The notes: generated by a model from the sequence alone, not told the origin. A stretch of 57,482 bases of DNA from Sutterella sp. (GCF_030539355.1 NZ_JAUNSF010000008.1:1-57482), one strand, 5' to 3'; counted from the first letter of the stretch, positions 8,837 to 17,381 are shown. Numbers and translations are program-made.

Positions 8837-8894
8837 TACTCTGACCGTTCCCGTCCCTTCTCACCCATCCAACACCCGCAGAAGCAGCAATTCC

Positions 8895-9650
8895 ATGAAG
8901 ACCGTCACCCTGAAGAATGTCACCCTGGGCGAGGGCGCGCCGAAGATCCTCGTCTCCCTGATGGCCGCGGACATCGAGGCCGTCAATCGCGAGGCCGCGG
9001 CCTATCAGGCCGCCGACTTCGACATCCTCGAGTGGCGTGCGGACTTCTTCTCGGCCATCACCGAGACGGCGAAGGTTCTTGAGGCTCTCAGGGCACTGCG
9101 CGAAGCCTTCCCCGGGAAGCCGATCCTCTTCACCTTCCGCTCCAAGGCCGAGGGCGGCGAGCAGGCCCTCGATCCGCGCGTCTACACGGACCTCAACATC
9201 GCTGTCGCCGGGAGCGGCCTTGTCGATGCGATCGATCTCGAGCTCTTCACCGGCGACGAATTCGTGAAGGAAGCGCTTGCCGAGGCTCACGCGAAGGGCG
9301 TCAAGGTGATCATGTCGAGCCACGACTTCAAGAAGACTCCGCCGAAGGCGGAGCTCCTCGCGAGGCTCACGAAGATGCAGGAGCTCGGCGCAGACGTGCC
9401 GAAGGTCGCGGTCATGCCGCAGAGCAAGGCCGACGTGATCGAACTTCTCGCCGCCACCGCAGCCTTCTCCGAGACCGCCGACCGTCCCGTCATCACGATG
9501 AGCATGTCGAAGACCGGCGTCATCTCGCGCCTCTCCGGTGAAGCCTTCGGGTCCGCGGCCACCTTCGGCGCAGTCGCCAAGGTCTCCGCCCCGGGCCAGA
9601 TCTCCGTGGGAGACCTGCGCACGGTGCTCGACATCCTGCACAGGGCGTAA
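8895..9650 (+). CDS. aroD: Type I 3-dehydroquinate dehydratase AroD
   Basis: Converts 3-dehydroquinate to 3-dehydroshikimate by a Schiff-base mechanism in the cytoplasm. The 251-residue protein has the type I signature: [10 protein letters not shown] (42-51), [10 protein letters not shown] with catalytic His143, and Schiff-base Lys170 in VPKVAVMPQ; the C-terminus [20 protein letters not shown] is the conserved substrate loop. Length and numbering match the E. coli enzyme. The start is the ATG at 8895, giving the MKTVT beginning typical of AroD. Together with YdiB it can bring quinate into the shikimate pathway. Confidence 0.95.
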   Translation: MKTVTLKNVTLGEGAPKILVSLMAADIEAVNREAAAYQAADFDILEWRADFFSAITETAKVLEALRALREAFPGKPILFTFRSKAEGGEQALDPRVYTDLNIAVAGSGLVDAIDLELFTGDEFVKEALAEAHAKGVKVIMSSHDFKKTPPKAELLARLTKMQELGADVPKVAVMPQSKADVIELLAATAAFSETADRPVITMSMSKTGVISRLSGEAFGSAATFGAVAKVSAPGQISVGDLRTVLDILHRA

Positions 9651-9696
9651 AGTCCGCCCTCCCGGGGACTCCCTTCCCGAACCTCCCATCGAAAAA

Positions 9697-9733
9697 GACC
9701 CGCCGGACTGAAATCCTGCGGGTCTCGTTCTTT
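9697..9733 (+). terminator. Rho-independent terminator after aroD
   Basis: GACCCGC (9697-9703) pairs with GCGGGTC (9718-9724), the stem is extended by GGA/TCC, and TCGTTCTTT follows. The tail runs into the first repeat of the CRISPR-like array. Confidence 0.8.
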
Positions 9734-9929
9734 AGCACTCCCACTTTCGTGGGTAAACGTCACCCCTGCTATTGCAGGGAAATTACACCCCCGCTTTCGC
9801 GGGGAAAACAAACGGAGCGCCCATCAGAAAGCCCGTCGCAGAAACACCCCCACCGAAGTGGGGAAACCAAATACGGAGGCGGCCTTGCTGGCAACTCCAT
9901 AGAAACACCCCTGCCGTCGCAGAGAAAAT
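9731..9929 (-). CRISPR. Small degenerate type I-E-like CRISPR array with hydrogenase-like spacers
   Basis: Five related repeats begin near 9731, 9756, 9781, 9840 and 9901. The first three follow each other at a 25-base pitch without spacers; the third, fourth and fifth are 29 bases long and are separated by spacers of 30 (9810-9839) and 32 bases (9869-9900). All share the pattern CACCCC, a stem-loop, then GGGGAAA, the same as the array beside cas5e at 54.0 kb. On the minus strand they read like type I-E repeats (TTTCCC... stem... GGGTGT). Stems differ between repeats but stay paired: CCCAC/GTGGG, CCCTGC/GCAGGG, CCCCGC/GCGGGG, CCCCAC/GTGGGG; the last (CCCTGC/GCAGAG) has one mismatch. Spacer 1 resembles hyaC and spacer 2 resembles hyaB (see findings). 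No cas gene or clear leader is adjacent. Confidence 0.75.
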
Positions 9930-10120
9930 ACACAAACACACAGAGCTCTGACTCACCCCGGCAATCCACAGCCCCCTCCCATCAGAATCACCTGGCCGGC
10001 GGCACTCACATCATCACTTCCTCCGGGGGCAGAACCAACATTAGCACACAAACCGTCAGATCACGTCGCAGACATGAGCGCAGACATAAATTTTTACAAG
10101 ATTCTTCGGACACCAATAGG

Positions 10121-10156
10121 AAAAGCCCTCCGGAACCGAAATCCCGGAGGGCTTTT
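10121..10156 (-). terminator. Terminator after the hyaABC operon
   Basis: AAAAGCCCTCCGG (10121-10133) pairs with CCGGAGGGCTTTT across a short loop; read on the minus strand the stem is followed by TTTTCC. It lies just past hyaC. The stem also ends in T's on the plus strand, so it may work both ways. Confidence 0.8.
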
Positions 10157-10210
10157 CTTGTCTGATCAGGCCTCCCGGCCCCGAGGGACCGGGAGAGGCT
10201 CAAGGGACGA

Positions 10211-10921
10211 TCAGTGCTCGGTGTGCTTGAACATCCTCAGGCCCGTCGTCATCGACGAGAGGGTCGTGCAACCGCCCATGATGTCCTCGCGGAAGGACAT
10301 GTACATGTGAGCGATCGAGAAGATGATGAAGACATACATCGTGGCATGGTGGATCGTGCGGACCGCCTGAGCGTCACCGCAGAGGGTGAACACCCAGCCG
10401 AACCAGCTCATCCAGCCGATGCCCTCACCCCAGGCCTGCGCGTAGAGCGCGAGACCCGTGATGATGATGACGATCGAGCCGATCGTGAAGAAGCCGAACA
10501 TGGCGAGCTGGGCGAGCGGATTGTGGCCCGCGTACTCGGCAGACGTCTTCTTCATGAAGAGGTAGTAGGCGACCTGTCCGAAGACACCCTTCCACCACTT
10601 GAAGCTCCAGAGCGGCGGGATGAAGATCTGACGCGCGTACTTGTTGCCGACCACCATCCAGTAGAGGCGGTAGACAAAAAGACCCGTGTAGATGATGCCC
10701 GCGGCAAAGTGAGCAAAGCGGATGTAAGCGAAGTCGTAGGTAGACCAGGTGTCACCTAAATTCGACACCAGCGGAGCGCCGATGAGAAAGCCCGTGAAGA
10801 TCATCACGAACATGCAGACCATCATTGCCCAGTGCCAGACTCGAACCGGTGCCTCCCAGACATAGAGCGGGTGCGTGCCCGCGCTCATGTCAACTTCGTA
10901 GGTGACTGGATCGATTTTCAT
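10211..10921 (-). CDS. hyaC: [NiFe] hydrogenase b-type cytochrome subunit HyaC
   Basis: Integral membrane dihaem cytochrome b that anchors the hydrogenase and passes electrons from the small subunit to the quinone pool. The 236-residue protein (E. coli HyaC about 235) has four hydrophobic segments: about 28-48 (MMVCMFVMIFTGFLIGAPL), 70-90, 145-168 and 195-215. Likely haem-ligand histidines are in VRVWHWAMM, RFAHFAAG and VRTIHHATMYVF. Third gene of hyaA-B-C, 20 bases after hyaB. A segment of 24 bases (10772-10795, coding TGFLIGAP) matches the first spacer of the array 0.9 kb downstream at 22 positions. Confidence 0.95.
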   Translation of the reverse strand: MKIDPVTYEVDMSAGTHPLYVWEAPVRVWHWAMMVCMFVMIFTGFLIGAPLVSNLGDTWSTYDFAYIRFAHFAAGIIYTGLFVYRLYWMVVGNKYARQIFIPPLWSFKWWKGVFGQVAYYLFMKKTSAEYAGHNPLAQLAMFGFFTIGSIVIIITGLALYAQAWGEGIGWMSWFGWVFTLCGDAQAVRTIHHATMYVFIIFSIAHMYMSFREDIMGGCTTLSSMTTGLRMFKHTEH

Positions 10922-10941
10922 GGAAAACCTCCTCTCCGCTG

Positions 10942-12705
10942 TCAGCGGACCTGAACCGAGCAGAGTTCCTCACCCTCGGGATTCAGGAGATGGGACGCGC
11001 AGGCGAGGCACGGGTCAAAGCTGTGGATCGTGCGGATGATCTCAAGCGGACGCTTGGGATCGGCGATCGGGGTGCCGATGAGCGAAAGCTCGAAGGCGCC
11101 CTGCTGACCCTCGTTGGAGCGCGGCGAAGCGTTCCAGGTCGTCGGGACGACAGCCTGCCAGTTCTCGATCTTCGTGTCCTTGATGACGCAGTAGTGCGCG
11201 AGCGCGCCACGCGGGGCCTCGGAGAGACCGACGCCGCGGCACTGCTTCGGCCAGGTCGACGGTTCCCAGAACTCCATGTTGGCGGCGGCTTCGTCACCGG
11301 CCTTGATGTTCGCGGTGAGCTCGTCGACGTACTGGACCATCTTCTGGGCGGCCCAGTGGCATTCGAGAGCGCGCGCGGCATGGCGGCCGAGCGTCGAGAA
11401 GACGGCCTCGAGCGGAGCGTTGAGCTCGGAGAGGAGCGCGAGAGCGGGTTCTTTGATGTGCGGAACGTTCTTCGCGACACCGACCACAAGGCGGGCGAGC
11501 GGGCCGACTTCCATCATGTGGCCGCGCCAGCGCGGGCTCTTGACCCACGAGTACTTGCCGTCCGGCGTGAGCCACGAGAACTTCGTGGCAGTGCCTTCGG
11601 CACCCGGGGGCAGCTCGTACTTCTGCTCGGTGATGCCGTCCCACGGATGCAGACCCTTGTTCTGATCCGGGTACTGGTACCACGAGTGATCGACGAATTC
11701 CTGCAGCTGCTCGGGGTCGCGCGGGTCAAAGTCGTGGACCTCATTGAGGTTGCCGTTGACGATGACGCCCTGCGGGAGCTGGAGGGACTTGTCGGACCAG
11801 TCGTTGGGGATCTCCGGGAAGTCGCCGCAGCACAACATATTTTTACCGGCCAGGCCGCCGCCGTACTTGAACCACTCGGGGTAGAAGGAGGCGATCGCCT
11901 TGATGTCCGGCAGATACACGTTCTCAACCATCGCGACGGCCTGCTTGGCGACCTGGCGCATGTAGTTGAGGGTGACTTCGTTCACCATCGTGCCCTGGGC
12001 GCCCGTGTCGTGCATGTTGATCGGGCAGGCGACACCGCCGACGAGATAGTTCGGGTGCGGGTTCTTGCCGCCGAGGATCGTGTGGATGCGGACGCACTCA
12101 CGCTGGAAGTCCAGGACCTCGAGGTAGTGGGCGACGGCGAGAAGATTGACCGCGGGCGGCAGCTTCATCTCGGGGTGGCCCCAGTAGCCCTTGTTGAAGA
12201 TGGAGAGCTGGCCGGACTCGACGAGCTTCTTCACACGGTTCTGGATGTCACGGAAGTAACCGACGGCCGCGAGCGGATGACGCGGCGAAATCTTCTGCTG
12301 CAGGTCAGCCGTTTCGCGCGGATCGGCCTGGAGGGCGCTCACCACGTCCACCCAGTCAAGGGCGGAGAGCTGATAGAAGTGGACGATGTGGTCCTGCGTG
12401 TAGAGGGTCGCGTTGATCAGGTTGCGGATGAGGTTCGCGTTCTTCGGGATCTTGATACCGATGGCGTCCTCAACGGAACGGACGGCGGCAAGGGCGTGAA
12501 TGCCCGTGCAGACGCCGCAGATACGCTCAACGAAGGCCCAGGCGTCACGGGGGTCACGGCCCTTGAGAATGACCTCAAGGCCGCGCCACATCGTGCCGGT
12601 GCTCATGGCGTCAGTGATTTTCCCGTCATCACCGAGGACGGCCTGAACGCGCAGGTGACCCTCAATGCGGGTGACGGGGTCGACGACGATTCTGCGTTCG
12701 CTCAT
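10942..12705 (-). CDS. hyaB: [NiFe] hydrogenase large (catalytic) subunit HyaB
   Basis: Carries the Ni-Fe(CN)2CO centre for H2 oxidation on the periplasmic side. The 587-residue precursor has the N-terminal ligand pair RICGVCTGIH (Cys63, Cys66) and the C-terminal pair DPCLACASH (Cys566, Cys569). A 15-residue tail after His572 (LLNPEGEELCSVQVR) is the piece removed by the maturation protease once nickel is inserted; that protease gene is not in this window. Its start codon overlaps the hyaA stop by one base. Codons for KYGGGLAG at 11842-11868 correspond, with synonymous changes only up to the last codon, to the second spacer of the nearby array. Confidence 0.97.
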   Translation of the reverse strand: MSERRIVVDPVTRIEGHLRVQAVLGDDGKITDAMSTGTMWRGLEVILKGRDPRDAWAFVERICGVCTGIHALAAVRSVEDAIGIKIPKNANLIRNLINATLYTQDHIVHFYQLSALDWVDVVSALQADPRETADLQQKISPRHPLAAVGYFRDIQNRVKKLVESGQLSIFNKGYWGHPEMKLPPAVNLLAVAHYLEVLDFQRECVRIHTILGGKNPHPNYLVGGVACPINMHDTGAQGTMVNEVTLNYMRQVAKQAVAMVENVYLPDIKAIASFYPEWFKYGGGLAGKNMLCCGDFPEIPNDWSDKSLQLPQGVIVNGNLNEVHDFDPRDPEQLQEFVDHSWYQYPDQNKGLHPWDGITEQKYELPPGAEGTATKFSWLTPDGKYSWVKSPRWRGHMMEVGPLARLVVGVAKNVPHIKEPALALLSELNAPLEAVFSTLGRHAARALECHWAAQKMVQYVDELTANIKAGDEAAANMEFWEPSTWPKQCRGVGLSEAPRGALAHYCVIKDTKIENWQAVVPTTWNASPRSNEGQQGAFELSLIGTPIADPKRPLEIIRTIHSFDPCLACASHLLNPEGEELCSVQVR

Positions 12706-13799
12706 TATTCCTTACCTCCGATTTCCTTGTTGGTCTTGGCACGGGCCTGCGCGACGCACGAAAGGGCGGCATGCGCGGCCGCGGCGACGCCGACGACGGC
12801 GACGGTGGCGAGACCGACCTTGTCAACAGTGCCTTCAACACCGCCGAAGACGGGCGGCAGAACGGTCGTCTCGTGCTCGTAGAACGAGCCCTTGTCGAAG
12901 AAGTTGGGCTCGGCGCAGCCGATGCAGCCGTGACCGGACTTGACAGGCCAGGAGAGGCCCTCGTTCCACTGGACGGTCGAGCAGGGCGCGTAAGTCGTCG
13001 GGCCCTTGCAGCCGACCTTGTAGAGGCAGTAGCCGAGCTTGGCACCGGCGTCGTCGAACTTCTCGGCGAACTGACCGGCGTCAAAGTGACCGCGGCGATA
13101 GCACTTGTCATGGATGCGCTGGCCGTAGAACATCTTCGGACGGCCGAGGCGGTCAAGCGGCGGCAGACGGTCGTAGGTGAGGATGTAGGTGACCACAGAG
13201 GTCATGACCTCCGGGATCGGCGGGCAGCCCGGAACGAGCACGACGGGCTTGTCCGTGATGATCTCCGTGATAGGCACGCTTTCCGTGGGATTCGGCTTCG
13301 CGGCCTGCACGCAGCCCCAGGCGGCGCACGAGCCCCAGCCGATGACGGCCTTGGCGCCCGCGGCGACGTGCTTGAGCTTGTTGAGGAAGATCTCACCGTT
13401 CGGCACGCAGTTGATGCCGCCCTGGTAGAGCGGAACGTTGCCCTCGACGGCGAGGATGTAGTTGCCCTTGTACTTCTCGATCGTCTCGGCGAGGGACTCC
13501 TCGGCCTGCTCGCCGGCGGCGGCCATGATGGTGTCGTCGTAGTCGAGCGAGATCATCGAGAGGACGACGTCCTCAACGAAGGGTGAATAGGAACGGACGA
13601 AGGACTCGGTGCAGCAGGTGCACTCGAGGCCGTGGAGCCAGATCACCGGAGTGCGGGGCTTCGTTTCCATCGCGTTGGCGATTTCCTGAGCACCGGCGCT
13701 GCCGAGACCGAGACTCGCAGCGGTGAGCGAGCAGAACTGCAGGAAGCTGCGGCGGCTCACGCCCTGGCGCCGCAACGCCTCATATTGCGTTTCAAGCAT
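12705..13799 (-). CDS. hyaA: [NiFe] hydrogenase small (Fe-S) subunit HyaA, oxygen-tolerant type
   Basis: Electron-transfer subunit of a group 1d-like membrane-bound uptake hydrogenase. Residues 15-30 ([16 protein letters not shown]) form a twin-arginine export signal, so the folded heterodimer is exported by Tat. The proximal cluster region has [10 protein letters not shown] (Cys60, 62, 63) and GSCAAWGC (Cys158, Cys163), plus Cys192 in PGCPP. The extra cysteines at positions 62 and 163 are those that make the [4Fe-3S] cluster of oxygen-tolerant enzymes. Medial and distal cluster ligands follow ([22 protein letters not shown]). A C-terminal hydrophobic helix (about 330-350) anchors it to the membrane. 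First gene of the operon. Confidence 0.97.
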   Translation of the reverse strand: MLETQYEALRRQGVSRRSFLQFCSLTAASLGLGSAGAQEIANAMETKPRTPVIWLHGLECTCCTESFVRSYSPFVEDVVLSMISLDYDDTIMAAAGEQAEESLAETIEKYKGNYILAVEGNVPLYQGGINCVPNGEIFLNKLKHVAAGAKAVIGWGSCAAWGCVQAAKPNPTESVPITEIITDKPVVLVPGCPPIPEVMTSVVTYILTYDRLPPLDRLGRPKMFYGQRIHDKCYRRGHFDAGQFAEKFDDAGAKLGYCLYKVGCKGPTTYAPCSTVQWNEGLSWPVKSGHGCIGCAEPNFFDKGSFYEHETTVLPPVFGGVEGTVDKVGLATVAVVGVAAAAHAALSCVAQARAKTNKEIGGKE

Positions 13800-14480
13800 G
13801 TGTGGGTCTCCCCCTCTTTTGTTTCTCGAGCGGACCCTGATCAGGACAGGAGGGTTTGCCTTTACCGGGGTCCGAAGCTTCTTTTCCTGAGCCGTCGTGG
13901 ATCTGACGAACCCGAGCCGCTTGAGTAATAGGTATTGCGGCTTCAGTGTCCGACATCCGCTTTCTGTTCCGCCCTGAACTCAGCCCCCAGGGGCGGAACA
14001 TCAGAAACGTCGAGACGGTGCGGTGACCTTCGGACAGCTCGAAACTTTCGAGTGCAAGATTAAAGACGCCCCCGCGGGAGCCGCCATTGACCTTCCGCAC
14101 ACTCCGCCTACCCCTGAAGTACTACCTAGTAGTATTTTCTCAGGGAAAACCCTCGAAAAATTCCCTGACAAAACAAAGCTGAGAACCGTTCGCATTTTCA
14201 ACCCGGTGACACTCCACTTTGGGGATGGAAAGGAACTCCACCTTTAGCACTACCCCCGTGCCTCCCTTTGGCTGATGAGCCGCGAGGGGGTTCGTTCCTA
14301 TACTCTGAAAGGGATCGTGCCCCCGGAGCGCCCCTGGAGCGCCCCGGCCGCCGTCCCGGGAGAAAGAACAATTCAGACGCCCCGTCCGGAGCCCCCGTAG
14401 CCCGGGGATCGCACCGCCCTCATATATGGAGAGGCAGGCATCCCCGCCCCCGGAACGGTGAGCGAGGAGAGAGCACCTTG
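13800..14480. promoter_or_regulatory. Divergent control region between hyaA and the accessory genes
   Basis: These 681 bases separate hyaABC (minus) from the chaperone and hyp genes (plus) and hold no convincing gene. Possible sites are an inverted repeat TCAGGGA (14140-14146) with TCCCTGA (14162-14168) and an imperfect palindrome ACTACCTAGTAGT near 14121. I could not find a clean sigma-54 promoter on either strand. Confidence 0.45.
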
Positions 14481-15365
14481 ATGAGCGAAGAGAAGACCGG
14501 GTCCCAGGCCGAGAACCTGCGCGTGTTCGCAGAGTCCCCGGCAGACTTCTTCACCGACGGTTTCCGCGAGATCGAACGAACCCGCATGGCGGGCCTGCCC
14601 GTGCTCAATCCGAAGGTGGAGGTGCGCCCGGCCGGGTTCCGCCGCTGGGGCAACGACTGGATCGGCGTGATGACGACGCCCTGGGCGATCCTCGCGGTCT
14701 ATGTCTGCGGCTCGCGCGAGGGCTGGGTGGACGTGCCCCCGGGCCGCTCGCGCCTCATTGAACTCCCCGCCGGGGACTTCCCCTTCGTGTCGATGGCCGA
14801 CCCGCTGCTCGGCCGGTTCCTGCTGCTCTCCTTGAAGAGCCCCGTGCTCGACATCGCCGACCAGGAGACCGCGGACGCGTTCGCGGCCACGTGCTTCGAC
14901 GCGATGCTGAAGGCCACCTCGATCCCCGAGGATGACGAGGACGCCACCGCCTGGATTCCGCCCACGGCCGACGGAGAACTCCGCCGCGTGATTCCGATCC
15001 GCGTCTCACCCCCGAAGGGCTACGAGAAGACGCCCGTTCTCACCCCGAAGCCGCCCGAGCCCGAGAAGAAGGAGCCCGTGATGGAGCGCCGCGTCTCGCG
15101 CCGCGAGTTCTTCGGCCGGGGAAAACGCTATGTGGAGAAGTCCGCCGAGGCCCCGAAGAAGCAGACGCTCGAGGCCGCGAAGGCCGGCGACGACTTCGTC
15201 GCCGCTCAGAAAGCCGCGGAGGCCGCCCAGGCCGCAGCGCAGGAAGCCGCGAAGGCTGCCGAAGCCGCGCCGAAGGCCGCTCCCGCCGCCCCCGCTCCCT
15301 CCGCCGCGCCGGCAGCCGCGCCCGCGCCGAAATCGAACACCCCGGGCACCGGGAGGCCTCTATGA
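14481..15365 (+). CDS. HybE/HupJ-type [NiFe] hydrogenase assembly chaperone with long Ala/Pro-rich tail
   Basis: The first 150 residues fit the HybE/HupJ chaperone family: RTRMAGLPVLNPKVEVRPAGF, then WIGVMTTPWAILAVYV, a LPAGDFPFV motif and the GRFLLLSLKSPVLD segment. HybE proteins bind the hydrogenase subunits and hold back Tat export until assembly is complete. Beyond the domain lies a tail of about 140 residues, rich in Ala, Pro, Lys and Glu, that includes RRVSRREFFGRG (204-214), which fits the twin-arginine consensus S-R-R-x-F although it is internal. The ATG at 14481 follows GAGGAG; the longer open frame upstream is composition noise. The stop overlaps the start of the next gene. Confidence 0.8.
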   Translation: MSEEKTGSQAENLRVFAESPADFFTDGFREIERTRMAGLPVLNPKVEVRPAGFRRWGNDWIGVMTTPWAILAVYVCGSREGWVDVPPGRSRLIELPAGDFPFVSMADPLLGRFLLLSLKSPVLDIADQETADAFAATCFDAMLKATSIPEDDEDATAWIPPTADGELRRVIPIRVSPPKGYEKTPVLTPKPPEPEKKEPVMERRVSRREFFGRGKRYVEKSAEAPKKQTLEAAKAGDDFVAAQKAAEAAQAAAQEAAKAAEAAPKAAPAAPAPSAAPAAAPAPKSNTPGTGRPL

Positions 15366-16867
15366 CGACCTCTGCGATCTCCGCCATGATGGACGAGGCC
15401 GCGATCTGCGTGGCGCTCAAACGCAACGCCGGGAAGCGCCCGAGCGCGTGCGTTTCGTCCACGCGCACGAACGCGCTCGCCCGTGCGATGACGCTCCCCG
15501 CGAACCGCGGCCGCGCGCGCCGTCTCTTCACGATCGTCTACGGACTCTGCCCGGTCGCGCATCTCGCGGCCTATGACAGCGCCCGCATGGCCGCCTGCGG
15601 CCTCACAGTCCACGACCGCCGCGGGAAGGACCTGGGGCTCCTTGAGGAAGCCGTCCGTCTCGAGGCCGTCACCGAAAACCTGCGCGTCCTCGTGCTCGAG
15701 GCCGCGCGCCTCGAGCGTGAGTGCACGCTCTCGGGGCTCCTCTCGACGCTCCCGCGCCTCACCGCGATGGCCGCCGTTGACATGCGCGCCTTCGGGCGTC
15801 TGCGCGCCCGCATGGCGCAGGTGGCCGGCCACCTCGCCTCGCTCGATCCGATGCTCCCCTGGGGAGACGCCGAGCGCGCGCGTGTCGAGGAGGCCCGTGC
15901 GACGCTCAAGATCGTCGCCCAAGAGGCCGCCGGGCTTGGCAGCCGCTTCCTCTGGGGCATGACCCCGGAGACCTTCGCCCTCACGATGACCGAGGGGAAC
16001 GCCCTCTCGACGTGGGCCAACGAGAACGCGGCGACGCTTCCCGCGGCGCACCTGCTCGCGGGCCTCATGCAGGACAACGACGCGCTCGCGCTCGACATTC
16101 CGATGCTCCCCGAGCGCTCGGAGTACCTCACCGACGACTTCGCCGAGGAGTTCTCCTACCGCATGCTCGTCGACGCGGGCTTTGATCTCTCGCCCTTCTG
16201 GCAGGGCACGCCGAGGCTCACCGGTGCCGTCGCGCGCCTGCGCGCCGTGCCGGCCGTGAAGGAACTGATGGTCCGCCACGGGCTCGGTCCCGTCGCGCTC
16301 GTCGCCTCGCGCGTGCTTGAGTGCGCGGTGATGCTCTCCGCGGCCGCCGCGAGCCTGCAGACGAAGCCCGGCGACATCGACGACCATGACCGCGAGGTCG
16401 AGTTGAATTCCATCATCTGGAGCGCGAGGCCCGAGACGGGCGTCGGCATCTCGTTCGTCGAGACCGCGCGCGGTCTTCTCACGCACGCCGTGCGCGTCTC
16501 GCGCGCGGCCGACGGCAGTGCGCCCGAGGTGACGGAACTGCGCATCACCTCGCCCACCGAGTGGCAGTTCTCGCCCAACGGGGCGGGCCAGCGCATGGCC
16601 TGTCTCGCCGCGAAGCAGATGGACTATCCCGAGGGCGAGGAGGCCCGCGGACTCGCGGAACTCCGCATCCGCCGCGCGCTCTTCGGGCTCGACGCGTGCG
16701 TTCCCGTCACGTTCCTCTGGAACGGCCAGTCCCAGACGGCCGAGGGCCGCGCCGCCATGATGGGCGGCATCGACGAGCCCTCCCAGGATGACGACGGGCG
16801 CGCCGCCGCGCGCACCGCCGCCGATCCGCTTTTCATCCCCGGAAACCCGGAGCCCGCCCATGCATGA
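15362..16867 (+). CDS. HupK/HoxV-like hydrogenase assembly protein (vestigial large-subunit homologue)
   Basis: A 501-residue protein whose ends recall the hydrogenase large subunit: FTIVYGLCPVAHLAAYDSAR (about 57-76) in place of RxCGxCxxxH, and RRALFGLDACVPVTFLW (about 440-456) in place of DPCxxCxxH. Each motif keeps only one cysteine, which is the mark of HupK/HoxV proteins; these act as scaffolds for building the Fe(CN)2CO unit before transfer to the large subunit. It overlaps the gene before it by 4 bases and hypA by 8, so the three are one operon. Overall similarity is low, so the name rests on motif placement and context. Confidence 0.68.
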   Translation: MTTSAISAMMDEAAICVALKRNAGKRPSACVSSTRTNALARAMTLPANRGRARRLFTIVYGLCPVAHLAAYDSARMAACGLTVHDRRGKDLGLLEEAVRLEAVTENLRVLVLEAARLERECTLSGLLSTLPRLTAMAAVDMRAFGRLRARMAQVAGHLASLDPMLPWGDAERARVEEARATLKIVAQEAAGLGSRFLWGMTPETFALTMTEGNALSTWANENAATLPAAHLLAGLMQDNDALALDIPMLPERSEYLTDDFAEEFSYRMLVDAGFDLSPFWQGTPRLTGAVARLRAVPAVKELMVRHGLGPVALVASRVLECAVMLSAAAASLQTKPGDIDDHDREVELNSIIWSARPETGVGISFVETARGLLTHAVRVSRAADGSAPEVTELRITSPTEWQFSPNGAGQRMACLAAKQMDYPEGEEARGLAELRIRRALFGLDACVPVTFLWNGQSQTAEGRAAMMGGIDEPSQDDDGRAAARTAADPLFIPGNPEPAHA

Positions 16868-17225
16868 GCTCTCGCTTGCCGAAGGCATTCTCGAAATCGT
16901 CGAGCGCACCGCGCGCGCGAACGACGTGAAACGCGTGCGCACCGTGCGCATCGCCGTCGGCGAACTCGCCGGCGTGGACATCCCGAGCCTCGAGTTCGCC
17001 TGGGAGTCGGTGAGGAAAGGCGGCGTCGCCGCGACCGCGCCGCTCGCGATCGAGCGCCCCGCGGGCGAGGCCTGGTGCATGACGTGCGAAGCGACCGTGC
17101 CGTTGAAGCAGTACGGCGACGCGTGCCCGAAGTGCGGCGGCTTCCGCCTCATGGCCACGGGCGGCACCGAGATGCGGGTGCTCGAGATCATCGAGGCCAC
17201 GGACGACCAGGGGCCCCCGGCCTGA
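16860..17225 (+). CDS. hypA: Hydrogenase nickel insertion protein HypA
   Basis: Nickel metallochaperone that works with HypB to load Ni into the large subunit. The 121-residue protein starts MHEL (His2 is the Ni ligand) and has the structural zinc site CMTC...CPKC at about 73-96. Its ATG is inside the end of the preceding gene (8-base overlap, ATGCATGA). The conserved VRIAVGELAGVD segment is present. Confidence 0.96.
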   Translation: MHELSLAEGILEIVERTARANDVKRVRTVRIAVGELAGVDIPSLEFAWESVRKGGVAATAPLAIERPAGEAWCMTCEATVPLKQYGDACPKCGGFRLMATGGTEMRVLEIIEATDDQGPPA

Positions 17226-17381
17226 CGAACCCATTCTTAAGACACTGACAACCGCCCCCTCCGGGAGATACGAAATACTCCGCCGCGGGGCTAGACTTCA
17301 GAGACACAGAGGATGCCTCCTCACTCGATAAAACCCGAGGAGGAAGGGATCCCGCAGTAAACGACGAGGAAGATTACAGAT

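Noticed and set aside
14222-14262. CACTCCAC and TTTAGCACTACCCCC resembling array repeats
   Set aside because: Only about 10 bases are shared with the repeat at 9731 and no matching stem-loop follows.
14240-14275. Possible sigma-54 promoter (GGCAC...TGC) before the hydrogenase accessory genes
   Set aside because: The spacing between the GG and GC elements is 12 bases instead of 10, and it lies on the wrong strand for the accessory genes.
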